From Bradyrhizobium tropiciagri (GTDB taxonomy: Bacteria > Pseudomonadota > Alphaproteobacteria > Rhizobiales > Xanthobacteraceae), in assembly GCF_018130545.1 (NCBI RefSeq), contig NZ_JAFCKF010000006.1, positions 1-64,000 on the forward strand: a DNA stretch of 64,000 bases, given 5' to 3'. The notes under the pieces are model-generated. The model had not been told where the DNA came from and searched no databases. It was given only the letters and a program-made list of their open reading frames with translations. This document shows positions 25,865 to 34,375 of the stretch, piece after piece; the stretch's first letter is position 1; each line of letters starts with the position of its first letter. The position numbers were made by a program, and so were the translations under genes.

Positions 25865-27219
25865 GGCTTTGCCGCGTCCGTGTTGAACACCACCCGGCCG
25901 GTGCGGCCGACCGCGCATTCCTTGCCCGTGGTATCGATCTCCGGCATCGAGACCGTCACCCGGTACGGCTCCTTGTTCAGCGCATCCGGATTGATCGCAA
26001 GGTTCGCCGGCGCGCCCGACGCGCCGGTGAGGTTGACGATCTCGCCCTTGATCGCGGCGCTGCCGTCGTTCGGCTCGAAGCTCGCCTGCTCGCCGAGCTT
26101 GAGGCGGTTGTAGACGCCTTCGGTGACGTTGGCGGTGACCACCGCGCCGCTGCAATCCAGCAGCTTGAGCAAGGGCTGCCCGGCCCTGACGTCCTCGCCG
26201 GGTGACGTCATCATCTCCCAGATCCGTCCGGCGACCGGTGCCTTGATGTCGGCTTCGGCCCGGTTGATGTAATGCAGCTGCTCCGAGGCAATCTCGTGGG
26301 TGAGCCAATCGATCTCCGCATCGGAATGCGTCAGGTCGGCGCGCAGATCGCTGACGCGCTGGCGCATTTCCTCTTCGCGTTGCACGGAACTCGGCCGGTC
26401 ATTGTAGCTGTCGCCGAGATAGGTCCCGTTCTGCGCGGCCGTGAGCTCGACCTTGGCGGCGTCGAGCCGCCGCTGTGCGCCGATCTCGGTCTGCTGTGCG
26501 ATCGACTGCTCGCGCGTCAGCCGGGCCATTTCGACGGTCGAGACGCTGCCCGATTTGATCAGCGAGGAGGCGCGTTCGACCGCCGCCGTCGCCTCTTCGC
26601 GCCGCGCGGCCGCGGCCTCGATCGCGGTCTGGATTTCGGCGATGCGGGCCTGGAGCTGGAGGATGCGGCCGTCGCGGAACTGGCCGGCCTGGCGGGCGAG
26701 ATCCTGTTGCGCCGTCTCGGCGGCCGCGAGCTTGGCGGCCAGGCTCGGCCGCTCATTCTCGAAGCGGGACATCTGCCGCCGGAGATCGTCGAGCCGCACG
26801 CGATCGCCGCGCGCGTTGACGACATGAAGGATCGCGTCGCCCTCATGGACCACGCTGAGCTGCGTCGAGCTTTGCTGCGGCTTCGCGCTCACGGTGCCGT
26901 CGATCGGCGAGCGCAAGGTCACAATCCTGGCATTGACCACGGCCTCGACGCTCGAGGTCTGCAGCACGGCTTTCAGCGGCAGCCATCCGAAGATCGCGAC
27001 GATCGCAAGGCCAATCCCGACCTTGAACAGGCGGCGGACCATCCGCCCCGAGCCCGCGGGCGCTTCCGGCTGGGGAACGCTCTCGCTGACCGGCTCGTCA
27101 TGCGCCGGCTGCAGGCGATCCTGCAAGTCGCGCTGCAATCCGCGCGCGCCATCGGCCTCGTCCTTGGTGACGGAAACATTGTCGTCGGGAAACGGCTTGT
27201 GCTGCTGCGCCTGATTCAT
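25861..27219 (-). CDS. HlyD-family periplasmic adaptor partnered with the GT2 synthase
   Basis: A 452-residue membrane-fusion-type protein: a cytosolic tail of about 65 residues, one span (FKVGIGLAIVAIFGWLPL), a barrel-sandwich half (RSPIDGTVS), a long coiled coil (about residues 150-310) and the second lipoyl half (IKAPVAGRIWEM). It precedes and overlaps the GT2-PilZ gene, so it probably guides the nascent polysaccharide through the periplasm, as Alg44 or BgsB do. The ATG at 27219 (MNQAQQ) was preferred; the frame extends upstream without a plausible signal. Confidence 0.85.
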   Translation of the reverse strand: MNQAQQHKPFPDDNVSVTKDEADGARGLQRDLQDRLQPAHDEPVSESVPQPEAPAGSGRMVRRLFKVGIGLAIVAIFGWLPLKAVLQTSSVEAVVNARIVTLRSPIDGTVSAKPQQSSTQLSVVHEGDAILHVVNARGDRVRLDDLRRQMSRFENERPSLAAKLAAAETAQQDLARQAGQFRDGRILQLQARIAEIQTAIEAAAARREEATAAVERASSLIKSGSVSTVEMARLTREQSIAQQTEIGAQRRLDAAKVELTAAQNGTYLGDSYNDRPSSVQREEEMRQRVSDLRADLTHSDAEIDWLTHEIASEQLHYINRAEADIKAPVAGRIWEMMTSPGEDVRAGQPLLKLLDCSGAVVTANVTEGVYNRLKLGEQASFEPNDGSAAIKGEIVNLTGASGAPANLAINPDALNKEPYRVTVSMPEIDTTGKECAVGRTGRVVFNTDAAKP

Positions 27220-27441
27220 GATGACCGGCCCCTGATCTGCGGAGTTGCGCGTACCAACGCACAGCTCTGAGGAGCGATGCCGTTGCCGGACCGATCCAAT
27301 ATTCAGGTGCTTCAAAACCGGCTAAAGTGAACCAGCCATCTTTCGGAAAAATTTCTGCAATTCTGCACGGGTCGGGAGCCTGATGCTGGAGCAAGGCCGT
27401 CGACCTGTTCCGCCGTCATTCGGGACGCGGGAGAAAAAACT

Positions 27442-27486
27442 GAGCCCGGAATCCATCAGGGCTAGAGGGGACTGGATTCCGGGCTC
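27442..27486. repeat. Perfect 14-bp inverted repeat with 17-base loop
   Basis: GAGCCCGGAATCCA (27442-27455) is mirrored by TGGATTCCGGGCTC (27473-27486). It lies in the 363-base spacer between the start of the HlyD gene and the small gene at 27583, where no other coding frame looks real. It could be a degenerate member of the palindromic repeat families or an RNA hairpin. Confidence 0.65.
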
Positions 27487-27582
27487 TCTCGGAAGGCTGT
27501 TGTCGGACCCGTCTTGCGCGACCCTGGCGTGAGCAGCCATCGCTCCGGTCCGGCAGCCTGCCGGGGCTAACTCCTGGCGTGC

Positions 27583-27840
27583 CTACGATCCTGGATCTGC
27601 TTGCGCCTGCAGCGCTGCCAGGCTCGCGCCCAGCAGGGCCAGATAGCTCGCCTGACAGATCACGACGCCCAGATCGAAGACGTCGAGCAGGTCGATCCAG
27701 GAATTGTCGGCCGGCGCGCTCGCCGCTTGCTTGCCACCATTAATCACGGTCGGCTGGAAGCTGCGGTCGAGCCTCTCGCGCTTTGCCTCGTGCCCGGCAT
27801 CTTCGGAGCAGAGGATCAAATGCAGGCGCCTGTTGGGCAT
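27583..27840 (-). CDS. Small hypothetical protein (85 aa)
   Basis: ATG at 27840 after a GGGAG site. The protein starts MPNRRLHLILCSEDAG, has a polar Ala/Ser-rich middle and a hydrophobic C-terminal helix (LLDVFDLGVVICQASYLALLGASLAAL). No family was recognised. The good ribosome site and codon pattern support it over the plus-strand frame covering the same bases. It may be a membrane-associated accessory peptide. Function unknown. Confidence 0.5.
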   Translation of the reverse strand: MPNRRLHLILCSEDAGHEAKRERLDRSFQPTVINGGKQAASAPADNSWIDLLDVFDLGVVICQASYLALLGASLAALQAQADPGS

Positions 27841-28208
27841 TTCAATCTCCCGTCTCTGATTGGCGATTGCCGAAGCCCGGAGACCTCTACCGTCATCGAG
27901 TTACCCAATAAGCGTAGTCACCGGGAGGAAACGGGCCATTGAACGGAGGTTGGTCCGGCCGTTACATTCGGATGGGGACGACATACTTAGGTTTATCCGC
28001 AACCTTGGCCTGGGCGTATCCGGCGATTTCACCTTCCGCGCGATTTCGCGCCACGCCGGCGGATCGCCAAAAAGGTCGGTGTGATCCGATCCGGGCGTTG
28101 AGAAAGCTGCTAAGATACAGCCCGTTAGGAGGGCGACGTTGTCGCCGCTGATGATAGCGGTCACCTAGCGACGCAGCGCGGCCCAAGTACTATGTACTGG
28201 TGCTGCCG
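27841..28208. other. Spacer without a convincing gene
   Basis: About 370 bases between the small leftward gene and the histidine kinase. Frames of 70-87 codons exist on both strands (for example 28164-27901 minus), but they overlap each other and lack a good ribosome site or recognisable domain. Two of the minus-strand frames could be pieces of one decayed small gene. No promoter was identified with confidence. Confidence 0.4.
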
Positions 28209-29960
28209 ATGAAGCGCATCCCGACCATGAAGTCCTGGTCGGCCGAGCAATGGCTGCTCGGCGGCATGGTGCTGGCCTTGGCCGCAACCTGCATGGGGCT
28301 GTTGCTTGCGCCGCAGCCCGAAGCTTCCGCCCATCTGATCGCGTTGGCCCTGCTCGTCGCCTCGCTTGCCGCGGCGCTACTGGTGATGCGCGTGGCGGGC
28401 CGCACCCACAGGCAAATGGAAGCCATGTTGCACGGTCGGGCCAGCGGCGAGCAGCGCGCGATGGAGGCGCTGCGCAACAGCGAAGCGCAATGGAAGGAGG
28501 TGTTCGAGCACAACCCGGTCATGTACTTCATGGTCGACGCCACGGGCCTCGTGCTGTCGGTCAACACCTTCGGCGCGGCGCAACTCGGCTACACCGTCGA
28601 CGAGTTGCTCGGACAATCCGTGCTGCGGGTGTTTGCCGCCGCAGACCTGCATATGGTCCAGCGCAACGTCGCTGCGTGCCTCGACCATATCGGCCAGACC
28701 CTGAATTGGGAAATCCGCAAGGTCCGCAAGGACGGTTCGCGGCTTTGGGTACGTGAGAACGCCAAGGCCGTGCGGCGGCTCGACGGTCAGCTGATCGTCC
28801 TGATCGCATGCGAGGACATTACCGAGCGCAAGCAGGCCGAGAATGCGCTGCAGCAAAGCGAGATGTATCTGACCGAAGCCCAGCGATTGAGCCACACCGG
28901 CAGCTTCGGCTGGCACGTCGCCAGCGGCGAGATCATCTGGTCGGAGGAGACGTTCAGGATCTTCGAATTCGACCGGGTTCCTTCGATCAAGCATGCCACG
29001 GTCCTGCAACGCGTCCATCCGGATGATCGCGACCGCGTGCAACAGACCATCAACCGCGCCTCGCTCGACGGCAACGACTTCGAGCATGGCTACCGACTGC
29101 TGATGCCCGATGGGACGATCAAATATGTGCACGCCAGGGCGCATGCGGTGACCAACCTCTCGGGCGATACCGAGTTTGTCGGCGCCGTGACCGACGTGAC
29201 CGCCCGCAAGCGAGCCGAGGCCGAGCTGCACGAAGCGCAGACCAACCTCGCGCATGTCACGCGCGTGACCGCGCTCGGCGAGCTCGCGGCATCGATCGCC
29301 CATGAGGTGAACCAGCCGCTTGCCGCCGTGGTCGCCAACGCCGCCGCATGCCTGCGGTGGCTCGACCGGGCGGTCCCCGACCTGAATGAAGCGCGCGGCG
29401 CGGTCAGGTCGATCATCAGCGACGGCAACCGGGCGGGCGAAGTCATCCAGCGCGTCCGCGCGCTGGTGAACAAGACCGCCGATCAAAAGGCGCCGCTCGA
29501 CATCAATGAGGCCATCAACGAGGTGATCGGCCTGGTGCAACATGAACTGCAGAGCCACCTCGTGTCCTTGCAGCTGGACCTCGCTCCCGCGCTCCCGCCC
29601 ATCGTCGCTGACCGCATCCAGTTGCAGCAAGTCATCCTCAACCTGGTCATGAATGGCATCGAGGCGATGCAGCCGGTCACGGACCAGCCGCGGCAACTCG
29701 TCATCCGGACGCGCCATGACGATGCCGGACAGATCGTGGTTACCGTCACCGATCGTGGCGTCGGGATCACGCCGGAGAATGCGGAGCGCCTGTTCGACGC
29801 CTTCTACACCACCAAGGCCAGCGGCATGGGAATGGGATTGTCGATCTGCCGCTCGATCGTCGAAGCCCACCGGGGCCGCCTGTCGGTGACCGGAAATAGC
29901 AACCACGGCGCGACATTCCAGTTTACCCTGCCACTGCGTCAAGAGGATCACGCATGGTGA
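28209..29960 (+). CDS. PAS-domain sensor histidine kinase (FixL-like architecture)
   Basis: About 583 residues: two membrane spans near the N-terminus, PAS domain 1 (about residues 90-215, ending ACEDITERKQAE), PAS domain 2 (about 230-350), HisKA with the phosphorylated His near residue 365 (HEVNQPLAAV) and HATPase motifs N (NLVMNGIEAM) and G (DRGVGI, GMGMGLSI). No FixL haem signature was recognised, so the sensed signal is open. A GTG three codons upstream (28200) is an alternative start; neither has a clear ribosome site. Its stop overlaps the next gene, a FixJ-like partner. Confidence 0.88.
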   Translation: MKRIPTMKSWSAEQWLLGGMVLALAATCMGLLLAPQPEASAHLIALALLVASLAAALLVMRVAGRTHRQMEAMLHGRASGEQRAMEALRNSEAQWKEVFEHNPVMYFMVDATGLVLSVNTFGAAQLGYTVDELLGQSVLRVFAAADLHMVQRNVAACLDHIGQTLNWEIRKVRKDGSRLWVRENAKAVRRLDGQLIVLIACEDITERKQAENALQQSEMYLTEAQRLSHTGSFGWHVASGEIIWSEETFRIFEFDRVPSIKHATVLQRVHPDDRDRVQQTINRASLDGNDFEHGYRLLMPDGTIKYVHARAHAVTNLSGDTEFVGAVTDVTARKRAEAELHEAQTNLAHVTRVTALGELAASIAHEVNQPLAAVVANAAACLRWLDRAVPDLNEARGAVRSIISDGNRAGEVIQRVRALVNKTADQKAPLDINEAINEVIGLVQHELQSHLVSLQLDLAPALPPIVADRIQLQQVILNLVMNGIEAMQPVTDQPRQLVIRTRHDDAGQIVVTVTDRGVGITPENAERLFDAFYTTKASGMGMGLSICRSIVEAHRGRLSVTGNSNHGATFQFTLPLRQEDHAW

Positions 29961-30622
29961 CCGGACGCGCGGCATCGCCTCTCACAAACGCGGAGGATCC
30001 GATCGTGTTCGTCGTCGACGACGACGCGTCGGTGCGGGACGCACTGAACAATCTTTTCCGGTCGGTCGGCCTGCGGACCGCCGTGTTCGGATCGGCCCAT
30101 GAATTTCTGCAACACAAGCTCCCGGATGTCCCGAGCTGCCTGATCCTGGACATCAGGCTGCCCCGGCTGAGTGGGCTCGACTTTCAGGCCGAGCTGGCCA
30201 AGGCCGATATTCATATTCCGATCATCTTCATGACCGGCCATGGCGATATCCCGATGACGGTCAGGGCCATGAAGGCCGGGGCCATCGATTTCCTGACCAA
30301 GCCATTCCGCGATCAGGACATGCTGGATGCCGTCACGACGGCGATCAAGCGCGACAAAAGCCGACGCGATGACGCCAGGGTTCTTGCCCGTTTGCGCGCG
30401 GCCTTCGCGGCCCTGACCCCTCGTGAGCGTCAAATCATGAGCCTCGTCACCGCAGGGCTCATGAACAAGCAGGTCGCCGCCGAAATCGGCGTGGCCGAGA
30501 TCACGGTCAAGATCCACCGTGGGCACATCATGCGGAAAATGGCGGCGAAATCGTTGCCTGATCTGGTCAGGATGGCACAGACCCTCGGGATCGGGCCGGC
30601 ATCCGGCGGCGCGCAAACCTAA
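29954..30622 (+). CDS. FixJ/NarL-family response regulator with DNA-binding domain
   Basis: A 222-residue regulator: a receiver domain with acidic pocket VDDD, the phospho-acceptor Asp in LILDIRLP, and the Lys in LTKPF; then a LuxR-type HTH (LTPRERQIMSLVTAGLMNKQVAAEIGVAEITVKIHRG). The ATG at 29954 overlaps the kinase stop, so the two make a cognate pair. Targets are not known; the small genes at 31271-31779 lie just downstream. Confidence 0.92.
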   Translation: MVTGRAASPLTNAEDPIVFVVDDDASVRDALNNLFRSVGLRTAVFGSAHEFLQHKLPDVPSCLILDIRLPRLSGLDFQAELAKADIHIPIIFMTGHGDIPMTVRAMKAGAIDFLTKPFRDQDMLDAVTTAIKRDKSRRDDARVLARLRAAFAALTPRERQIMSLVTAGLMNKQVAAEIGVAEITVKIHRGHIMRKMAAKSLPDLVRMAQTLGIGPASGGAQT

Positions 30623-30712
30623 GTATGATTCTCCGGCCCCGATTGGCGACGCACTGTGCCGCGTATCATCGCACAGGTTGCAGGCCCTCCGCCCGTCCCC
30701 AGGAAGACCCTT

Positions 30713-31102
30713 TTGTCCAATCCGCCAGTGATATCAATCATCGACGATGACCTGTCGGTCCGCACCGCGACCGACAATCTCGTCAGATCGCTGGGCTATG
30801 CGGTCGAGACCTACGCGTCGGCCGAGGAATTCCTGCACTCGCCGCACCTCGGCGACACATCCTGCGTGATCACGGATGTCAGGATGCCGGCGATGAGCGG
30901 GCTCGACCTGCAAGCCCATCTGATTGCCGGTGGACGGCGCTTTCCGTTCATTTTTATCACGGCGTTCTCCGTTGAAGCCGACCGGGCCCGGGCCATGGAG
31001 GCGGGCGCAATCTGCTTCCTGATCAAGCCCTTCGACGGCGATACCCTGATCAGATGCCTCGATACCGCGCTCGCGCGGCAGGGCACAGCGCCGAGCGAAT
31101 GA
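30713..31102 (+). CDS. Stand-alone receiver-domain protein (FixJ-like, no output domain)
   Basis: A 129-residue receiver domain (ISIIDDDLSVR, VITDVRMP with the phospho-acceptor Asp, and FLIKPF). The TTG at 30713 is chosen because AGGAAG lies six bases before it and the resulting MSNPPVISIIDDD start is typical of the family; a GTG at 30656 is possible. Having only a receiver, it may act as a phosphate sink or a second target of the kinase upstream, or by protein contact. Confidence 0.8.
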   Translation: MSNPPVISIIDDDLSVRTATDNLVRSLGYAVETYASAEEFLHSPHLGDTSCVITDVRMPAMSGLDLQAHLIAGGRRFPFIFITAFSVEADRARAMEAGAICFLIKPFDGDTLIRCLDTALARQGTAPSE

Positions 31103-31270
31103 GTTCGGGTCGCGTATACGCAGGGATAATGCCGCGAAACATCTGGACAAGTTGCGGATGGACGATCTTGGCGCGAGATTTCGCGCCGCCGCCCATCGGG
31201 AAGATCGGCGGCATGGACAGCATCAGACATTTTGATTGGCAAATGGCAATTCCTCGGGAGGGAGGTCGCC

Positions 31271-31447
31271 ATGCGTGCGGAACCGCGCTGCGCCCAGTGT
31301 GACAGCGAAGAGCCCAAGATCATCTGCCTGCGAAATCCGGCGGGTGAGCGCTACTGCGGACGGCTCTGTCTCTACAAAGGTCAGGAGAACTTCATTCGCT
31401 GGCTTTGGCGGGCGAATGCGGAGGCGGAGGCGGAGGCCGTATCATGA
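31271..31447 (+). CDS. Very small Cys-rich protein (58 aa), possible zinc ribbon
   Basis: ATG at 31271 right after a very strong GGGAGGGAGG site. Cysteines at 7, 10, 19, 29 and 33 (C-x2-C ... C ... YC-x3-C) suggest a small zinc-binding fold, followed by an aromatic-basic segment (FIRWLWRAN) and an acidic Ala-Glu tail. The gene overlaps the next small gene by four bases (ATGA), whose protein has a similar plan. No family name recognised. The strong translation signals argue that it is real. Confidence 0.7.
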   Translation: MRAEPRCAQCDSEEPKIICLRNPAGERYCGRLCLYKGQENFIRWLWRANAEAEAEAVS

Positions 31448-31638
31448 CAGGCTGTTGTGGGAATCCGGGATGCAAGCGTCCCTTCGGACTGATCCGACAT
31501 AGCTGGCACTTCGAGCAGTTTTGCTCGACGAAGTGTCGCGAAATCTACAAGCGGCAGCTGGAGCGCAACAAGGCCTATTGGAAGTGGCTCTATCCCTTCG
31601 CCAGAACCGGCGACGGCCGATCGGGAAAACTGGTCTGA
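31444..31638 (+). CDS. Very small Cys-rich protein (64 aa), second of a pair
   Basis: ATG at 31444 overlapping the upstream stop. Cysteines at 4, 5, 10, 27 and 31 (CC-x4-C ... FC-x3-C) followed by the helix REIYKRQLERNK and the aromatic stretch YWKWLYPF. The FCSTKC element resembles small FCS/MYM-type zinc fingers. The layout parallels the 58-residue protein before it, so the two may be diverged paralogues that act together. Function unknown. Confidence 0.7.
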   Translation: MTGCCGNPGCKRPFGLIRHSWHFEQFCSTKCREIYKRQLERNKAYWKWLYPFARTGDGRSGKLV

Positions 31639-31662
31639 CCTACAACGCGCGAGGAAGATCCG

Positions 31663-31779
31663 ATGACGACGGTCGATGCGATGCTGGTAGGCGCGATCCT
31701 CGCGTGGGTGCCTTCGCTGATTGTCTTCCTCTACATCGTGCGTGATCTGCGCAACATGCCCCGCGAAGACCTCGATTGA
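31663..31779 (+). CDS. 38-aa single-span membrane peptide
   Basis: ATG at 31663 with AGGAAGA five to ten bases upstream, stop at 31777-31779. The peptide has one hydrophobic span (AMLVGAILAWVPSLIVFLYIV) and a charged cytosolic-type tail RDLRNMPREDLD. It follows the two Cys-rich genes by 24 bases in the same direction. Peptides of this size often serve as small subunits of membrane complexes. No homologue is claimed. Confidence 0.6.
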   Translation: MTTVDAMLVGAILAWVPSLIVFLYIVRDLRNMPREDLD

Positions 31780-31789
31780 TTGCGGGCCG

Positions 31790-32314
31790 CTAGACCTCCA
31801 CGCCCTCGTGACGCAGCAGCCAGCGCTTGCGTTCCAGCCCGCCGCCATATTTGACCAGCGAGCCGTTGGCGCCGATCAGGCGATGGCAGGGCACGACGAC
31901 GCTGATCGGGTTGGAGCCGTTGGCGTGGCCGACCGCGCGCATCGCATTCGGCGCTTTCAATTTTGCCGCCAGCGCGCCGTAGCTCATGGTGGTGCCAGGC
32001 TGAATTGTCGGCAGCGCGTGCCAGACCTTCTGCTGAAACGGCGTGCCGGCGACGCGCCACGCCACGTCGGTCAGGCGATCGAGATCGCCCTTGAAGTAGT
32101 CGCCGAGCGCCTTGCGCATCGCAGCCGGCGCGCGGCCGTCGCGCAGCGTCACGGCGCCATGGTGCAGCCGCAGCAGCTCGAGCATGCGCCCTTCGTAGTC
32201 GTCCCAGTCGAGCGCGCGCAGCACACCGTCGTCGTCAGTCACCAATAGTGCCGTGCCGATCGGCGTCTTGAGGCGGTCGAGGTTGAAGATCTGTGCAGTC
32301 TTATGGTCGGCCAT
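31790..32314 (-). CDS. ogt: Methylated-DNA-protein-cysteine S-methyltransferase
   Basis: A 174-residue alkyltransferase. The methyl-acceptor Cys143 lies in the strict PCHR motif (VVPCHRLIGANG), and the DNA-binding segment TPFQQKVWHALPTIQPGTTMSYG is typical. It repairs O6-methylguanine and O4-methylthymine by a suicide transfer. Length and the absence of an Ada-type N-terminal domain fit Ogt. Its stop is ten bases from the end of the opposing small membrane-peptide gene. Confidence 0.93.
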   Translation of the reverse strand: MADHKTAQIFNLDRLKTPIGTALLVTDDDGVLRALDWDDYEGRMLELLRLHHGAVTLRDGRAPAAMRKALGDYFKGDLDRLTDVAWRVAGTPFQQKVWHALPTIQPGTTMSYGALAAKLKAPNAMRAVGHANGSNPISVVVPCHRLIGANGSLVKYGGGLERKRWLLRHEGVEV

Positions 32315-32424
32315 TGTTGTCTCTGGAAGTCATCGCTCTGCGAGCAGGTCGCTGAGCATACAATTCACCGCCCGTATGCTAGCGTCCACCCGAATTCCGG
32401 TGAGAGCTCTGGGGGCACCGAACA

Positions 32425-32787
32425 ATGCTTTGGCTTGCTAATTTTCTGGTCGCGGTGGTGGCCGCGCTGCACATCTATTTCCTTGTGCTCGAGATGTTCC
32501 TGTGGACCAAGCCGCTCGGGCTGAAGACCTTCCGCAACACGATCGAGAAGGCAACTGATTCCGCGGTGCTCGCCGCCAATCAGGGGCTCTACAACGGCTT
32601 CCTCGCCGCCGGACTGATCTGGGGCCTCATGCACGGCAATCCAGCCTTCGCGTTCCAGATCAAGACATTCTTCCTGCTCTGCGTGATCGTCGCCGGTGCC
32701 TATGGCGCGGCCACCGTCAGCCGCCGCATCCTTTATGTGCAGGCGGCTCCCGCAGCGCTGGCGCTGATCCTGCTCTGGCTGGCCTAA
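32425..32787 (+). CDS. DUF1304 family small membrane protein
   Basis: A 120-residue protein with four predicted spans. The start LWLANFLVAVVAALHIYFLVLEMFLW and the middle LAANQGLYNGFLAAGLIWG are characteristic of DUF1304, a family of unknown function. The gene is divergent from ogt. Nothing in the sequence indicates its role. Confidence 0.85.
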   Translation: MLWLANFLVAVVAALHIYFLVLEMFLWTKPLGLKTFRNTIEKATDSAVLAANQGLYNGFLAAGLIWGLMHGNPAFAFQIKTFFLLCVIVAGAYGAATVSRRILYVQAAPAALALILLWLA

Positions 32788-32812
32788 AGCGCGGACGCGC
32801 TCTTGTTTGCTC

Positions 32813-32861
32813 GAGCATGATCCGCTCGGAAAGCCGCTTCGCACTTTTCCGGATCATGCTC
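32813..32861. repeat. Intergenic palindrome (GAGCATGATCC family)
   Basis: GAGCATGATCCG at the left and CGGATCATGCTC at the right with GGAAA/TTTTCC inner arms, giving one long hairpin. A second copy, slightly diverged, lies at 61685-61734. The spacer just after a gene is the usual place for this family. Confidence 0.75.
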
Positions 32862-32990
32862 AAACGCGACATCGCGCGCAGGCGCATCGTCTTGCAATGC
32901 CCCGGCCCTTCCTCCATCATCCCTGACAACGGTGACATCCGCCGGCCTGAGCTTGCGGACAAGATCACCGGCAACAGGGAGGTCACGGAC

Positions 32991-34211
32991 ATGAGGAGCG
33001 TGCAATTGCTCGCTGCGACAGCGCTTGCCATCGCGTTGTCGGTTACATCGGCCACCGCGCAGAAGAAATACGACATCGGCGCGACCGACACCGAGATCAA
33101 GATCGGCCAGACCGTGCCGTTCTCCGGCCCCGCATCCGCCTATGCCGGAATCGGCAAGACCCAGGCGGCCTACCTCAAGATGATCAACGATCAGGGCGGC
33201 ATCAACGGCCGCAAGCTGAACCTGATCCAGTATGACGACGCCTATTCACCGCCGAAAGCGGTGGAGCAGGTGCGCAAGCTCGTCGAGGGCGACGAGGTGC
33301 TGTTCACGTTCCAGATCATCGGCACGCCGTCAAATGCCGCCGTGCAGAAATACCTGAATGCCAAGAAGGTCCCGCAGCTGCTCGCCTCCACCGGCGCCTC
33401 GCGCTTCTCCGATCCGCAGAATGCGCCGTGGACGATCGCGTTCAATCCGAATTACCAGTCCGAGGGACGCATCTACGCCAAATACATCCTGGCCAATCAC
33501 CCGAACGCCAAGATCGGCATCTTCTACCAGAACGACGATCTCGGCCGCGACTACATCACCGGTCTGAAGAGCGGGCTTGGCGACAAGGCCGCCAGCATGA
33601 TCGTCGCCGAGGTCTCCTATGAGCTGACCGACCCGACCGTCGATTCCCAGATCGTCAAGCTGAAGGCCGCCGGCGTCGACCTCGTCTATGACGCCTCGAC
33701 GCCGAAATTCGCGGCACAGGCGATCCGCAAGATCGCGGACCTCGACTGGCACCCGGTGCACATCCTCGACATCAATGCGAGCCCGGTGTCGGCGACGCTG
33801 AAGCCGGCCGGCCTCGACATTTCCAAGGGCATCATCTCGACCAATTACGGCAAGGACCCCGCCGACCCGCAATGGAAGGACGATCCCGGCGTGAAGGCCT
33901 ATTTCGCCTTCATGGACAAGTATTATCCGGAGGGCGACAAGCTCAACACCGTCAACACCTACGGCTACTCGACCGCCGAGCTGTTAATCCAGGTGCTCAA
34001 GCAGTGCGGCGACGACCTCACCCGCGAGAACCTGATGAAGCAAGTGACCAGCCTGAAGAAGTTCGTGCCGTCGCTGGCGCTGCCGGGCATGTCGATCACA
34101 ACTGGACCGAACGACTACCGCATCAACAAGCAGATGCAGATGATGAAGTTCAACGGCGAGCGCTGGGAGCTGTTCGGCCCGATCATCGAGGACACCGGCC
34201 CGGCGGGTTAG
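32991..34211 (+). CDS. ABC transporter substrate-binding protein (LivK type), first of a tandem pair
   Basis: A 406-residue exported protein: signal peptide to about residue 23 (TSATAQ), then IKIGQTVPFSGPASAYAGIGKTQAAY, INDQGGINGR and SPPKAVEQVRKLVE. The ATG at 32991 has a GGGAGG site. It is closely similar along its length to the next gene, including the C-terminal MKFNGERWELFGPI, so the pair arose by tandem duplication. It has its own terminator, and no permease or ATPase gene is near. The ligand may be an amino acid, urea or an aromatic acid. Confidence 0.92.
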   Translation: MRSVQLLAATALAIALSVTSATAQKKYDIGATDTEIKIGQTVPFSGPASAYAGIGKTQAAYLKMINDQGGINGRKLNLIQYDDAYSPPKAVEQVRKLVEGDEVLFTFQIIGTPSNAAVQKYLNAKKVPQLLASTGASRFSDPQNAPWTIAFNPNYQSEGRIYAKYILANHPNAKIGIFYQNDDLGRDYITGLKSGLGDKAASMIVAEVSYELTDPTVDSQIVKLKAAGVDLVYDASTPKFAAQAIRKIADLDWHPVHILDINASPVSATLKPAGLDISKGIISTNYGKDPADPQWKDDPGVKAYFAFMDKYYPEGDKLNTVNTYGYSTAELLIQVLKQCGDDLTRENLMKQVTSLKKFVPSLALPGMSITTGPNDYRINKQMQMMKFNGERWELFGPIIEDTGPAG

Positions 34212-34232
34212 GTCACGCCACGACGACGCTAC

Positions 34233-34357
34233 ACCCCCTCTCCCGCTTGCGGGGGAGGGTTGGGGTGGGGGTCTATCCACAGGTCACTTAGTGGAGAGAG
34301 CCCACACCCGGATTGCATCTACGATGCAATCCGACCTCCCCCGCAAGCGGGAGAGGT
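34233..34357. repeat. Intergenic inverted repeat (CTCTCCCGCTTGCGGGGGAG family)
   Basis: The left arm CTCTCCCGCTTGCGGGGGAG (34238-34257) and the right arm with CTCCCCCGCAAGCGGGAGAG flank a small GATTGCAT-n-ATGCAATC hairpin. A diverged partial copy lies at 60395-60438. The element separates the two tandem binding-protein genes. Confidence 0.7.
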
Positions 34358-34375
34358 GAAGAGAAGAACAAGACC

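Noticed and set aside
27901-28164. An 87-codon minus-strand frame beginning MTAIISGDNVALL
   Set aside because: It has no convincing ribosome site and overlaps other open frames. It could be part of a decayed small gene but cannot be supported.
28377-29975. A 532-codon minus-strand frame over the histidine kinase
   Set aside because: It covers the kinase whose H-box and ATPase motifs are unambiguous; the antisense translation has no domain.
31170-31187. A GGCGCGA-GATT-TCGCGCC hairpin after the receiver-only gene
   Set aside because: It has only a 7-bp stem with no T-run, so it is not supported as a terminator.
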